Under the pieces are notes generated by a model, which searched no databases, had not been told where the DNA came from, and saw only the letters and a list, made by a program, of their open reading frames with translations. Of a stretch of DNA of 64,000 nt, positions 42,887 through 51,799 are shown piece by piece. Both the position numbers and the translations under genes were made by a program. This DNA is from Rhodococcus sp. (in: high G+C Gram-positive bacteria) (GTDB lineage: Bacteria > Actinomycetota > Actinomycetes > Mycobacteriales > Mycobacteriaceae). Within the stretch, counting starts at the first letter, position 1. Each line of letters starts with the position of its first letter. The DNA lies in the NCBI RefSeq assembly GCF_023264675.1, contig NZ_JAHFVG010000010.1:62001-126000 (forward strand), in the 5' to 3' direction.

Positions 42887-44124
42887 ACGTAGAAGTCCAG
42901 TTCTTCCTGATGCTTCAACAAGTCACGCATGACGTACGGGTCTTCGCCGAAGAAGTACAGCAGACCCCAGTGAGTACCGAACGCTGTTCTCTTGGTGACG
43001 GTTTCCTCGACCGGCGCCGAGAGATCGTTGGTCTCGTAGTAGTCGTGCTCCGCCGTCTCCTCCGGGATCTCCAGGTGGCTGACGACGCGTCGACGCGGAT
43101 ACACACCGAAGCAACCGGCGACACCGCTGGCGTCGACGACCTCCTTCGGGAAGAAGGCGTCGATCTCCTCTTCGGTCGTCTTGGGATCGAACGCCAGCGC
43201 GAGGCCCTGGTAAGCGTTGAACCCGTACGCACGCTCGAGGAGCTCGAACACCTTGAAGCCCGGCGGCCGGTACGCGACCTCACCGAAGTACATTTCGCCG
43301 TCACTGGTGACGAAGTACTCGGGATGAATGAAGCCGAACTCGATGTCGAAGGTCTTGATGAGCTTCTCGATCTGAGCGGTGATCGCTGGTCGGTACTTCT
43401 CCAGTTCCGGTGTGGCAGGAACGAATACCGAGTATCCGAGGGTGACGTATTCGGAGATGTTGAGGAACTTGATCTTTCCGTTGTGCACCCATGCTTCGAC
43501 GGCGAACTCCCAGCCGTCGAGATGAGACTCCATGAGCACCGGGAATTCGTCGTCCGGGATGGAGTCGACCTCGTCGGGAGTCCTGATGACGCGGTGCCCG
43601 AGGCAGCCTGCCTTGTCGAACGCCTTGAGGTGGATCGGGTCGTTCGGGTCTCCGTCGAGCTTGAGCAGCGTCTGGTTCACCCGACGCAGGAACCGGATGA
43701 CGTCCTCGCGGTCGTGCGCCTCCTCGAAGATTCCGACGCGTATGCCGCCCAGCTGAGCGCGACGCTTCATCAGCGCCTTGTCACGCAGCAGCATCGCCTG
43801 GCCGAACAAGCGTGGGTTTCCGAGCAGAACGGAGTTGATCGCGCCTGCCCATTCGACGGTCTCCTCGTACAGCGGGATCGCGACGTCGACGCCTTTGTCC
43901 TGCAGCGTCTCGGCGATCTCCAGCGACCTGTCGTTGAGTCGTTCGAAGTTCCACGGAATGTACGGAATGTCGTGTTCGGTGCAATACGCTTCGGCCCATT
44001 CAGGCGCTACGACCACGTAGCGACGGTCGAAGTTGTCCAGGGCTTCCACCGCAGCCAGACTCCAGCCGAGTAGTGCGACAAAGCCCTTGTTCGGGTCCTT
44101 CTCCAGCCTTCCAGGCTGCGGCAT
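42883..44124 (-). CDS. ATP-grasp ligase-like protein
   Basis: This 413-residue ATP-grasp protein has a preATP domain (FVALLGWSLAAVEALDNFDRRYVVVAP in pieces), a nucleotide-binding part with MESHLDGWEFAVEAWVHNGKIKFLNISE, and the late metal-binding region GFIHPEYFVTSDGEMYFGEVAYRPPG, where EVAYRPPG replaces the common EINPRxGG. Such enzymes join a carboxylate to an amine or thiol. AAAGGA lies 7 nt upstream of the ATG. The gene is between a WYL regulator gene (24-nt gap) and the 673-residue protein gene (GTGA overlap) on the same strand. Confidence 0.8.
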   Translation of the reverse strand: MPQPGRLEKDPNKGFVALLGWSLAAVEALDNFDRRYVVVAPEWAEAYCTEHDIPYIPWNFERLNDRSLEIAETLQDKGVDVAIPLYEETVEWAGAINSVLLGNPRLFGQAMLLRDKALMKRRAQLGGIRVGIFEEAHDREDVIRFLRRVNQTLLKLDGDPNDPIHLKAFDKAGCLGHRVIRTPDEVDSIPDDEFPVLMESHLDGWEFAVEAWVHNGKIKFLNISEYVTLGYSVFVPATPELEKYRPAITAQIEKLIKTFDIEFGFIHPEYFVTSDGEMYFGEVAYRPPGFKVFELLERAYGFNAYQGLALAFDPKTTEEEIDAFFPKEVVDASGVAGCFGVYPRRRVVSHLEIPEETAEHDYYETNDLSAPVEETVTKRTAFGTHWGLLYFFGEDPYVMRDLLKHQEELDFYV

Positions 44125-44148
44125 ACAAGATCCTTTCCATCGTAATGT

Positions 44149-45135
44149 TCAGGTCATGTCGTCCTTTCCACCGTACAGAGGTGCGGTTTTCCGATTCAGC
44201 CCCCCGGTGCGGGCGTACCGCTGGGCGAGCGCTGCACAGGCGTCGCGGAGAGCGTCGGGACCGACGATCTCGAACTCGCAATCGAATTGACCGAGCGCCG
44301 CGGCGAGCGCCGTCCACGACCACGAACCCTTGACTAGGCGGCAGCGATTCTCACCGACGGATTCGACGATTCCGTCGCTGGTGAAAGGCCATACTCTGGA
44401 TTCCGGGAGATCCAGAATGACGGTGCCGACGCACGTCCAGGCGCCGTCGACCGAGCCCCGGAACCTGGAGTCCACGTACGTCGCGACGTCACCCGTCGGA
44501 AGCCGCCGCGGGACGAACCGCGGACCGGTGGGAATCCGGGGAGTCACGCGGTCCGCGCGGAACGTCCGCCAATCCTCTCGATCGAGGTCGAAGCCGATCA
44601 AATACCACCGCCCATCGCGGGACACCAGATGGTGAGGCTCGACGCGTCGCACGGTCGCTGAGCCCTCGTAGTCGAACCGCAGGATCTCGGTGGCATGAAC
44701 CACTCCGCTCAGTGTCTGCAGCACTGCCGTGTCGACCTGGTCCCGATTCCCTCCGGCGGGGCTGACCTGAAGAAAGTCGATTTTTCTCCGGAGGCGCGCG
44801 GGCATGACCTGGCGAACTGTCTCCAATGCCCGCAACGCTGCTTCTTCGATGCCTGCTCCGGTCGCCGCGGCGGTACGAAGCGCGACGGCCAACGCGACGG
44901 CCTGGTCGTCGTCGAACAGCAACGGCGGCATCTCGGTGCCCGCGGCCAGGCGATATCCGCCGTCGGGACCTTTGAAGGCGCTGATCGGGTAGCCGAGCTC
45001 CCGCAAGCGGTCGATGTCTCGGCGCACGGTCCTGGGGCTGATGTCCAAGCGCTCGGCGAGCGATGCACCCGGCCAGTCGCGTCGTGCCTGCAGTAGGGAC
45101 AGCAAGGCGAGCAGTCTCGCCGATGTTTTCTGCAC
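44149..45135 (-). CDS. WYL-domain transcriptional regulator (YafY-like)
   Basis: This 328-residue regulator has an HTH_11 N-terminus (SARLLALLSLLQARRDWPGAS, LAERLDISPRTVRRDIDRL) and a WYL domain (TEILRFDYEGSATVRRVEPHHLV...RWYLIGFDLDREDWRTFRADR) followed by a WCX-type tail. The GTG at 45135 has AGGA 8 nt upstream. It leads the ATP-grasp / 673-residue protein genes on the same strand and diverges from the VOC gene at 45228, so either could be its target. Confidence 0.88.
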   Translation of the reverse strand: MQKTSARLLALLSLLQARRDWPGASLAERLDISPRTVRRDIDRLRELGYPISAFKGPDGGYRLAAGTEMPPLLFDDDQAVALAVALRTAAATGAGIEEAALRALETVRQVMPARLRRKIDFLQVSPAGGNRDQVDTAVLQTLSGVVHATEILRFDYEGSATVRRVEPHHLVSRDGRWYLIGFDLDREDWRTFRADRVTPRIPTGPRFVPRRLPTGDVATYVDSRFRGSVDGAWTCVGTVILDLPESRVWPFTSDGIVESVGENRCRLVKGSWSWTALAAALGQFDCEFEIVGPDALRDACAALAQRYARTGGLNRKTAPLYGGKDDMT

Positions 45136-45227
45136 GAGTTCTATCCTGCCAGCAGTAGCGGCCACACCCTGTCCTCTACTGGTGAGAATCTTCCTGTCGA
45201 ACCGATCACCGACTTCAGGAGCCAACA

Positions 45228-45656
45228 ATGACCGTCAACGTGACCAACCACCTCAACTTCCGCGGCGATGCCCGTCGGGCCCTCGAGTTCTACCGATCGG
45301 TTTTCGGTGGACAACTCGTCGCCCTCACCTACGCCGAGGCGCACCGTCCGGTGCCCTCTGGCGAGGAGAACCTCGTGATGTGGGGGCAAGTGGAGGCCGA
45401 CAACGGATTTCGAGTGATGGCCTACGACGTGCCGTCGACAATGGAGTGGGATCAGGGCAAGAACTCGTTCTTCGTCTCGGTTCGCTGCAGTTCCACCGAC
45501 GAGATCACCGCGCAGTGGACTGCGCTTGCCGAAGGGGCAAGGATCGTCGAGGATCTCGCGCCGGCACCGTGGGGGGCGCCGCTGTACGGGATGCTGGAGG
45601 ATCGATTCGGCGTGGTCTGGGTAATGGACGTCGTCGCGGACTACACGCAGGCTTGA
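45228..45656 (+). CDS. VOC-family PhnB-like protein
   Basis: This 142-residue protein matches the PhnB/3-demethylubiquinone-like branch of the VOC superfamily: HLNFRGDARRALEFYRSVFGGQLV at the start and LYGMLEDRFGVVWVMDVVADY at the end. These are usually dimeric metal- or ligand-binding proteins of unknown function. The divergent WYL gene is its probable regulator, a common genomic pairing. Confidence 0.88.
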   Translation: MTVNVTNHLNFRGDARRALEFYRSVFGGQLVALTYAEAHRPVPSGEENLVMWGQVEADNGFRVMAYDVPSTMEWDQGKNSFFVSVRCSSTDEITAQWTALAEGARIVEDLAPAPWGAPLYGMLEDRFGVVWVMDVVADYTQA

Positions 45657-45708
45657 CGGTTGATCCGGTTCGACGCGTCGAGACTCCCGTATCTGGGATA
45701 CTCGACGA

Positions 45709-47139
45709 GTGGTCGACCATGTAGCTCTGCGGCGCGATTCGTTGATGCGAATCCTTGCGGTGGTGCGTGGACTCGGCGTCGGGGACAGTCTGGACGTGAT
45801 TCTGGACCGTGTCACGCACGCGGTCGTCGAGGTCCTGGGGTTTCGTGCGGTGGTCGTCAACGTGAAGGTCCCGGGGGACGGGTTGGTCGTCAAGACTGCT
45901 GTCGGGCCGCCCGAGGTCACCGACATGGTGGGCGAAACGATGTCGCACGAGACCTGGATCGCGGTGTTGAAGGAGTGTGAGCCCTGGGGCGAGCTTCGCT
46001 TTCACCAAGATCTGGCGCAGCTGGACGTCGACGGCGAGGTCTCCATGCGGGACCCGGACAGTCACCACTATCGTCAGATCCCCGAGGATCGGTACGAACT
46101 GCTGTGGAAGCCCGAATACGCTCTGCTGGCCCCCATGTGGGCGGGCGAAGGCGAATTGCTGGGTGTTCTGAGCGTCGACCTTCCCGAATCCGGGCGAGTC
46201 CCGGACGCCGAACAGTGCGCGATGCTCGAGCTGTTCGCCGGCCAAGCAGGTGCCGCGATCGCCGAAGCGGCGCGGATGGGGACCGCCCAGGACGAACAAC
46301 TTCAGTATCGCGTGGTGTTTCTCGAATCTCCCATCGCAACGGCGATGCTCGGCGCGGACGGTGCGGTCGTCGAAGTGAACGACGCATTCGAAGTGCTTGT
46401 CGGGACGGCGAAGCCGGATCTCGTCGGCCGAGACCTGTCGTTGGTTTTCGAGGGCGACAACCATTTCGACAGTCCGGCTGACCGTCGGGTACTGCGGAGC
46501 GACGGAGCCGAGCGATGGGCGCAGGTGCGGGTGCGGCGCCTCGACGGGGCGTCGGGCACGCGGTTCGTCTGTACCGCGGAAGATCGCAGCGAAGCTCGCT
46601 TGGCGCTGGACGACCTCCGGCTGCGGGCCGAGCGAGACGATCTGACCGGCCTCGCCGTGCGGAGCGTTGGCCTCACGGAACTCGCTCGACGGCTGGAGCA
46701 TCAGGACGGCAGTGAGGTGCATGCGTTCCTGTACTGCGACCTCGACGGATTCAAGGCCGTGAACGACGCGCACGGGCACCCGGTGGGGGATCGCCTGCTC
46801 GCCGAAGTAGCTCGACGACTCCTGGTGTGCGCGGAATCGGGTGATCTCGTGTGCCGGCTCGGCGGCGACGAGTTCGGAATCGTCGCCACCAGAGCCGATG
46901 CCGGCGACATCGACGACCTTGCGGCGCTGTGCGCCCGGATCGGCGACGAGGATTTCCTGTTGGAATTCACCGGTTCGGCGCGCTCGGCGCGGGTCGGTTT
47001 GTCCGTCGGTGCCTGTGGAGTGGCAGCCGGGACTGCCGACCGTCATGTGCCTGCCGCCGTCGTCGAGGCAGCGGACTCGATGCTCTACCGAGCCAAGGCC
47101 GACGGTGGAAGCGGTTGGCGCACCGTCATTCTGGATTGA
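45709..47139 (+). CDS. GAF-PAS-GGDEF diguanylate cyclase
   Basis: This 476-residue soluble protein has an N-terminal GAF domain (about residues 10-190), a PAS-like domain (about 195-300, LESPIATAMLGADGAVVEVNDAF) and a C-terminal GGDEF domain with D-L-T-G-L at 311-315 and the intact active-site GGDEF at 385-389. It should make cyclic di-GMP from GTP. The inhibitory-site arginine is not present (E376-S-G-D379 where RxxD is expected), so product inhibition is probably weak. GTG start at 45709; 7 nt before the NUDIX gene. Confidence 0.9.
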   Translation: MVDHVALRRDSLMRILAVVRGLGVGDSLDVILDRVTHAVVEVLGFRAVVVNVKVPGDGLVVKTAVGPPEVTDMVGETMSHETWIAVLKECEPWGELRFHQDLAQLDVDGEVSMRDPDSHHYRQIPEDRYELLWKPEYALLAPMWAGEGELLGVLSVDLPESGRVPDAEQCAMLELFAGQAGAAIAEAARMGTAQDEQLQYRVVFLESPIATAMLGADGAVVEVNDAFEVLVGTAKPDLVGRDLSLVFEGDNHFDSPADRRVLRSDGAERWAQVRVRRLDGASGTRFVCTAEDRSEARLALDDLRLRAERDDLTGLAVRSVGLTELARRLEHQDGSEVHAFLYCDLDGFKAVNDAHGHPVGDRLLAEVARRLLVCAESGDLVCRLGGDEFGIVATRADAGDIDDLAALCARIGDEDFLLEFTGSARSARVGLSVGACGVAAGTADRHVPAAVVEAADSMLYRAKADGGSGWRTVILD

Positions 47140-47146
47140 GGTGGCA

Positions 47147-47596
47147 ATGCCGAAACAAAGCGCAGGGATTTTGCCGTACCGCCGTCGGGACGCTGTGCTC
47201 GAGGTTCTCATCGCACACCCGGGTGGCCCGTTCTGGGCGCGCAAGGACGACGGGGCGTGGTCGGTGATCAAGGGTGAATACACCGACGAAGACCCGTGGG
47301 TGGCCGCGAGGCGCGAGTTTTCCGAGGAGACCGGAATCGAGGTGCCCGACGTGGCGCCTCGTGTGCTCCCCGTCGTACGACAACGCGGCGGCAAGTTGGT
47401 GACGGTCTTCGCCGTCGAAGCGGACATCGATGTGACCGGCGCGGTGAGCAACACGTTCGAGATGGAGTGGCCGCCGCGATCGGGTAAGCAGCAGTCGTTT
47501 CCCGAAGTCGACCGAATCGAGTGGTTTTCTCTCGACGCCGCTCGAATCAAATTGCTCGCCGCTCAGGTCGTTCTGCTCGACCATCTCGTCTCGTGA
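47147..47596 (+). CDS. NUDIX-domain hydrolase
   Basis: This 149-residue NUDIX protein opens KQSAGILPYRRRDAVLEVLIAHPGG. The Nudix box can be read in GEYTDEDPWVAARREFSEETGI, where REFSEETGI is canonical but the G-to-E spacing is one residue shorter than the usual five. Related proteins with DUF-type NUDIX folds hydrolyse nucleoside diphosphate derivatives. It starts 7 nt after the GGDEF gene and is probably cotranscribed. Confidence 0.83.
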   Translation: MPKQSAGILPYRRRDAVLEVLIAHPGGPFWARKDDGAWSVIKGEYTDEDPWVAARREFSEETGIEVPDVAPRVLPVVRQRGGKLVTVFAVEADIDVTGAVSNTFEMEWPPRSGKQQSFPEVDRIEWFSLDAARIKLLAAQVVLLDHLVS

Positions 47597-47636
47597 TGCC
47601 TTGACGTCGCGGGGCGCACATGTCAGTCTGTTTACT

Positions 47637-47654
47637 ACCGAGCGATCGCTCGGT
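47637..47654. promoter_or_regulatory. 18-bp palindrome upstream of the acyl-CoA dehydrogenase operon
   Basis: ACCGAGCGATCGCTCGGT is a perfect 18-bp palindrome 27 nt before the GTG of the acyl-CoA dehydrogenase gene. TetR regulators of fatty-acid genes bind sites of this size. No TetR gene is adjacent, so the regulator would act in trans. Confidence 0.7.
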
Positions 47655-47681
47655 CGGTAGTATTACCCGAGGAGCGACTTC

Positions 47682-48893
47682 GTGCCCATCGATCTGACCT
47701 ATTCATCGAACGTCCAGGCTCTGATCGACAAAACGCGCAGGTTCGTTCGGGACGAGGTGCTGCCGATCGAGGACAAGTTCCTCGGCAACGCGGCCGATGC
47801 GGGCGGCGACGAAATGCGGATTTCGCTGCAGCGAGCAGCCAAGGATGCCGGAGTGTTCGCACCGCACGCTCCCATCGAGTACGGCGGCGCCGGATTGAAC
47901 ATGAGCGACCGCGCGCCCGTATTCGAAGAAGGTGGCTACTCGCTGTTCGGTCCGATCGCGCTGAACATCGGTGCTCCCGACGAGGGCAACGTGCATATGC
48001 TCGCGCACATCGCCTCGGCAGCGCAGAAGGAACAGTTCCTCGCACCGCTGGCCGCAGGCGATCAGAGGTCGGCGTTCGCGATGACCGAGCCCGCGCCGGG
48101 TGCAGGTTCGGATCCTTCGGCGCTGACCACCGCGGCAGTCAAGGTTGCCGGCGGCTGGAAGATCGACGGTCGCAAGTACTTCATCACCGGCGCCGAGGGC
48201 GCAGGCTTCTTCATCATCATGGCGCGGACGGCGGGCAAGCCGGGAGACCGCGGCGGCGCGACGATGTTCCTCGCTCCCGCCGATACCGCCGGAATCACCA
48301 TCGTCCGACACATCGGCACCTTGGACAAGGCCATGATCGGTGGTCATTGCGAGGTCTCGTTCGAGAACGTGTTCGTGCCGGACGAGAACGTGCTCGGCGC
48401 CGTCGACGAGGGATTCTCCTACGCGCAGGTGCGGCTGGGCCCGGCCCGGATGACCCACGTCATGCGTTGGCTCGGTGCCGCGCGACGCGGACACGACATC
48501 GCCGTCGCGCAGGTCGCGCGGCGTGAGGGCTTCGGGTCCGTGCTCGGAGATCTGGGCATGATCCAGAAGATGGTCGCCGACAACGAAATCGACATCGCCG
48601 CAACGCGAGCACTGCTGGTTCAGGCATGCTTCGCCCTCGATCAAGGTTCGAACGCGAGCAACGAAACGTCCATCGCCAAAACCTTTGCTGCCGAAGCGAT
48701 CTTCCGGATCGTCGACCGCAGTATTCAGATGTGCGGCGGACTCGGCGTGTCCGACGACCTCCCGCTCGCGCGTCTGTCACGCGAAGTGCGCCCGTTCCGG
48801 GTGTACGACGGCCCCTCCGAGGTCCACCGGTGGGCCATCGCCAAGCGCGTCGTCGGTGCGGCCAAGAAGGCTGCTCGGGAGTCTGCGAAATGA
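47682..48893 (+). CDS. Acyl-CoA dehydrogenase
   Basis: This 403-residue flavoprotein has the ACAD FAD/substrate motifs AFAMTEPAPGAGSDP and YFITGAEGAGFFIIMARTAG, the late QMCGGLGVSDDLPLARLSREVRPFRVYDGPSEVHR, and MIGGHCEVSFENVFVPDENVLG. It oxidises an acyl-CoA to an enoyl-CoA, passing electrons to an ETF. GAGGAG lies ~8 nt before the GTG at 47682. It is coupled by 4-nt overlap to a phosphotransferase-fold gene, as in eukaryotic ACAD10/11. Confidence 0.92.
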   Translation: MPIDLTYSSNVQALIDKTRRFVRDEVLPIEDKFLGNAADAGGDEMRISLQRAAKDAGVFAPHAPIEYGGAGLNMSDRAPVFEEGGYSLFGPIALNIGAPDEGNVHMLAHIASAAQKEQFLAPLAAGDQRSAFAMTEPAPGAGSDPSALTTAAVKVAGGWKIDGRKYFITGAEGAGFFIIMARTAGKPGDRGGATMFLAPADTAGITIVRHIGTLDKAMIGGHCEVSFENVFVPDENVLGAVDEGFSYAQVRLGPARMTHVMRWLGAARRGHDIAVAQVARREGFGSVLGDLGMIQKMVADNEIDIAATRALLVQACFALDQGSNASNETSIAKTFAAEAIFRIVDRSIQMCGGLGVSDDLPLARLSREVRPFRVYDGPSEVHRWAIAKRVVGAAKKAARESAK

Positions 48894-49915
48894 GCGAACT
48901 TCCAGGAATGGACACCTCGGCGCTCGCACGGTTTCTCGGTGACAGCGGTGTATCGCTGAACGGTGAGCTGAAGGTCGAACTGATCAGCGGCGGCAGGTCC
49001 AACCTGACCTTCAAGGCGTACGACGACACCTCCGCGTGGGTCGTTCGACGCCCGCCGACGAGCGGTCTGACTCCGTCGGCGCACGACATGGCGCGTGAAT
49101 GGGCCGTGACGAGTGCACTGCAGTCGACCGGCGTTCCCGTCGCTCGTACCGTGGCCTTCGATGCGGAGGGAACGGCGCTCGGCGCACCGACCACCGTCGT
49201 CGAATTCGATCCGGGCCGCGTCATTCGAACCCAGGACGATCTTGTCGACCTGTCCGACAACGAGGTCCGCGCGAATGCCGAAGAGCTGATTCGAGTTCTG
49301 GCGTTGCTGCACGGGGTCGACTTCCAGGCCGTCGGCCTTGGATCGTTCGGCAAGCCAGACGGTTTCGTCGGACGCCAGGTCAAGACGTGGGCGCGGCAGT
49401 GGGAGCAGGTGAAGACTCGCGACCTGCGCGATGTCGAGACACTGCGAGACAAGCTGCAGGCGGCCGTGCCGGAGACGTCGAAATCTGCTGTCGTGCACGG
49501 TGACTACAGGGTCGACAATGTCATCTTGAAATCAGAAGATCCGAGTTCGATTGCTGCCGTCGTCGACTGGGAGATGTCGACGCTCGGCGATCCGCTGACC
49601 GACGTCGCATTGATGTGCGTGTATCGGCAACCGATCTTCGACGAGATCCTCGGGGTGCGCGCCGCGTGGACGAGCGATCGTTATCCGTCGGCCCAGTCGT
49701 TGGCCGAGATGTACAGCCGTCAATCGGGAAACGAGCTGTCCCACTGGAACTTCTATCTGGCATTGGCCAATTTCAAGCTCGGAGTGATCGGCGAGGGAAT
49801 CACCCACCGCGCCTTGGCCGGGTCGGACACAGGGTCGGGCGCGGCAGCAGCCGCGGAAGCCACACACGCCTTCATGGCGGCCGGTCTGCGCGCAATGGAA
49901 GGTAGAGACGCATGA
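48890..49915 (+). CDS. Aminoglycoside-phosphotransferase-fold protein (ACAD10-like partner)
   Basis: This 341-residue kinase-fold protein has an N-lobe with SGGRSNLTFKAY and WVVRRPP, a catalytic loop VVHGDYRVDNVIL (HxDxxxxN) and the metal-binding VVDWEMSTLGDP (DWE). The same domain is fused to acyl-CoA dehydrogenase in eukaryotic ACAD10/11, which phosphorylate 4-hydroxy acyl-CoAs, so a role in hydroxy-fatty-acid oxidation is plausible. It overlaps the ACAD gene upstream and the SDR gene downstream by 4 nt each. Confidence 0.87.
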   Translation: MSELPGMDTSALARFLGDSGVSLNGELKVELISGGRSNLTFKAYDDTSAWVVRRPPTSGLTPSAHDMAREWAVTSALQSTGVPVARTVAFDAEGTALGAPTTVVEFDPGRVIRTQDDLVDLSDNEVRANAEELIRVLALLHGVDFQAVGLGSFGKPDGFVGRQVKTWARQWEQVKTRDLRDVETLRDKLQAAVPETSKSAVVHGDYRVDNVILKSEDPSSIAAVVDWEMSTLGDPLTDVALMCVYRQPIFDEILGVRAAWTSDRYPSAQSLAEMYSRQSGNELSHWNFYLALANFKLGVIGEGITHRALAGSDTGSGAAAAAEATHAFMAAGLRAMEGRDA

Positions 49916-50643
49916 AGTCTGCACTCGTCACCGGCGGATCGCGGGGCATCGGCCTCGGAATCGCGACCAGGTTGGCCGAACTCGGGTACGGGCTGACCAT
50001 CACCGCGCGCAGTTCCGACGCATTGAGCGCGGTCGCCGAGGACTTGACTGCCGGCGGAGCGCCGCAGGTGGAAACGGTGGCCGCGGACCTCGCCGACCGT
50101 GACGCGGCCGATCTGATCGTCGACGCCCACCGCAGCGCTTTCGGGTCGATGGACGTCCTCGTCCTCAACGCCGGTGTCGGGACCGCGGGGACGATCGCCG
50201 ACTATCCGATGAGGCGCTTCGACAAGACCCTCGACGTCAACGTCCGCGCGCCGTTCCAGATTCTGCAGAACTCGATTCCGCTGCTGCGCACGGCAGTCGA
50301 GGCCAATCCGTCCGGCGGCGCGAAAGTTCTCGCCCTCGCCTCGCTGGCCGGGGTGTACTCGGAATCGGGCCTGGCCGTGTACGGCGCGACGAAGGCGGCC
50401 ATGCTCTCACTGATCGACACTCTCAACGCCGAGGAGAGCGGGAACGGGATCACCGGTACCTCCATCGCGCCCGGCTACGTCGACACCGACATGAGCGACT
50501 GGACCAAGGACACAATTTCGTCAGAGTCGATGATCCGCGTGAACGACATCGTCGAACTCGCCACCGGCGTCCTGAGACTGTCAGCCCAGGCTGTTGTTCC
50601 TCGCATCGTCGTGACGCGGGCGGGTGCGGGTTTGGGGGCCTAG
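49912..50643 (+). CDS. Short-chain dehydrogenase/reductase
   Basis: This 243-residue classical SDR has TGGSRGIGLG (cofactor loop), the NAG motif VLNAGVGT and catalytic YGATK. Being the third gene of the ACAD / phosphotransferase / SDR operon with an ATGA overlap, it probably acts on a hydroxyacyl intermediate of the same pathway. Confidence 0.92.
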   Translation: MKSALVTGGSRGIGLGIATRLAELGYGLTITARSSDALSAVAEDLTAGGAPQVETVAADLADRDAADLIVDAHRSAFGSMDVLVLNAGVGTAGTIADYPMRRFDKTLDVNVRAPFQILQNSIPLLRTAVEANPSGGAKVLALASLAGVYSESGLAVYGATKAAMLSLIDTLNAEESGNGITGTSIAPGYVDTDMSDWTKDTISSESMIRVNDIVELATGVLRLSAQAVVPRIVVTRAGAGLGA

Positions 50644-50647
50644 GACT

Positions 50648-51520
50648 TCACCATTGGGCGATCGCCGGAATCACCTTCTCACCGAGGATGTCGAGCGGGG
50701 TGATCGAGGCGACGTCCGGTACCCAGCCGTGCACATGGGTGACGCCGAGCTTCGACAGGTCCTCGAGCTGACCCAGCATGGTGTCCACGTTCTTCCCGCC
50801 CGCACCGGGGTCGAGCGGGAACATGACGGTCTTCTCGATGGCGTCGTAATCGGTGCCGAGAGCGTCGCAGTGACCTTTGAGGACTTCCAGCTTGTGGGCG
50901 ACCTCGGGTCCGCCGAACAGGTTGCACGCCTGAGCGTATTGCGCGACCAGTCGTAGCGTCTTCTTCTCGCCGCCCCCGCCGATGAGGATCGGGGGATGCG
51001 GCGTGCGGAGCGGTTGCGGGACGTTCATCGTCCGGCCGAGCTGGTAGTGCTTGCCGTCGAACGGTCCTTCGTTCTCGCTCCACATCTGTAGGCAGATCTG
51101 AAGCGTCTCCTCCAATCGCTCGAACCGCTCGGCGGTGGGCGGGAAATGCAAGCCCATCCCGACGCTCTCGTCCTCGTTCCACGCCGCGCCGATACCGAGG
51201 TATGCCCGACCACCGGACAAGACGTCGAGCGTGGTGACGGCTTTCGCGAGCAAGCCAGGCGCGCGGTACACGGTGGCGGTGACCCAGGCCAGCAAGTCCA
51301 CCTTCTCGGTGACGGCGGCCAGGTAGCCGAGGGTGGTGTACGCCTCGAGCATGTCGGTGTCGATGGGGCCCACCGGTTCTATCTGCCACAGGTGGTCCAT
51401 GACACTGATCTTCGCGAATCCGGCATTTTCGGCAGCGACTGCGATCTTCTTCAGGTCACCGGCAAGAGCCGTCGGGCCGCCCGGAAAAGTGAAATCGGCA
51501 ATGTGCAGTCCTAGTTCCAT
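50648..51520 (-). CDS. LLM-class F420-type oxidoreductase
   Basis: This 290-residue protein of the luciferase-like monooxygenase family opens MELGLHIADFTFPGGPTA and contains VSVMDHLWQIEP-like ISVMDHLWQI, LAKAVTTLDVLSGGRAYLGIGAAWN and PQPLRTPHPPILIGGGGEKKTLRLVAQYA. Actinobacterial members of this kind mostly use coenzyme F420. It converges with the SDR gene, ending 4 bp from it. The substrate is unknown. Confidence 0.88.
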   Translation of the reverse strand: MELGLHIADFTFPGGPTALAGDLKKIAVAAENAGFAKISVMDHLWQIEPVGPIDTDMLEAYTTLGYLAAVTEKVDLLAWVTATVYRAPGLLAKAVTTLDVLSGGRAYLGIGAAWNEDESVGMGLHFPPTAERFERLEETLQICLQMWSENEGPFDGKHYQLGRTMNVPQPLRTPHPPILIGGGGEKKTLRLVAQYAQACNLFGGPEVAHKLEVLKGHCDALGTDYDAIEKTVMFPLDPGAGGKNVDTMLGQLEDLSKLGVTHVHGWVPDVASITPLDILGEKVIPAIAQW

Positions 51521-51799
51521 ACCTCGACGGTAGGCGCGTCGGGCCGAGTTACCCAGGGATCGGCGGTACTACCTTGGGTTCCGAAATGTGTGCCGAGGTC
51601 TCGATCCGATGGCCGATTCGAGCAGTCCAACGGTATGGAATTACCCCGCTGACGGGTGATCGGATTGGTTCTTCGCAGTGGGCAAGAGACAGGTCGGTAT
51701 TGTTTGCAAAAGTTTGTAGGATCCTGCGTAACAGGAACTTTCGTATGCTTTACTGCCCGTAAGCGCGGTCGTCGGTGCCGCATGTCGGTCGGGGGTTCC

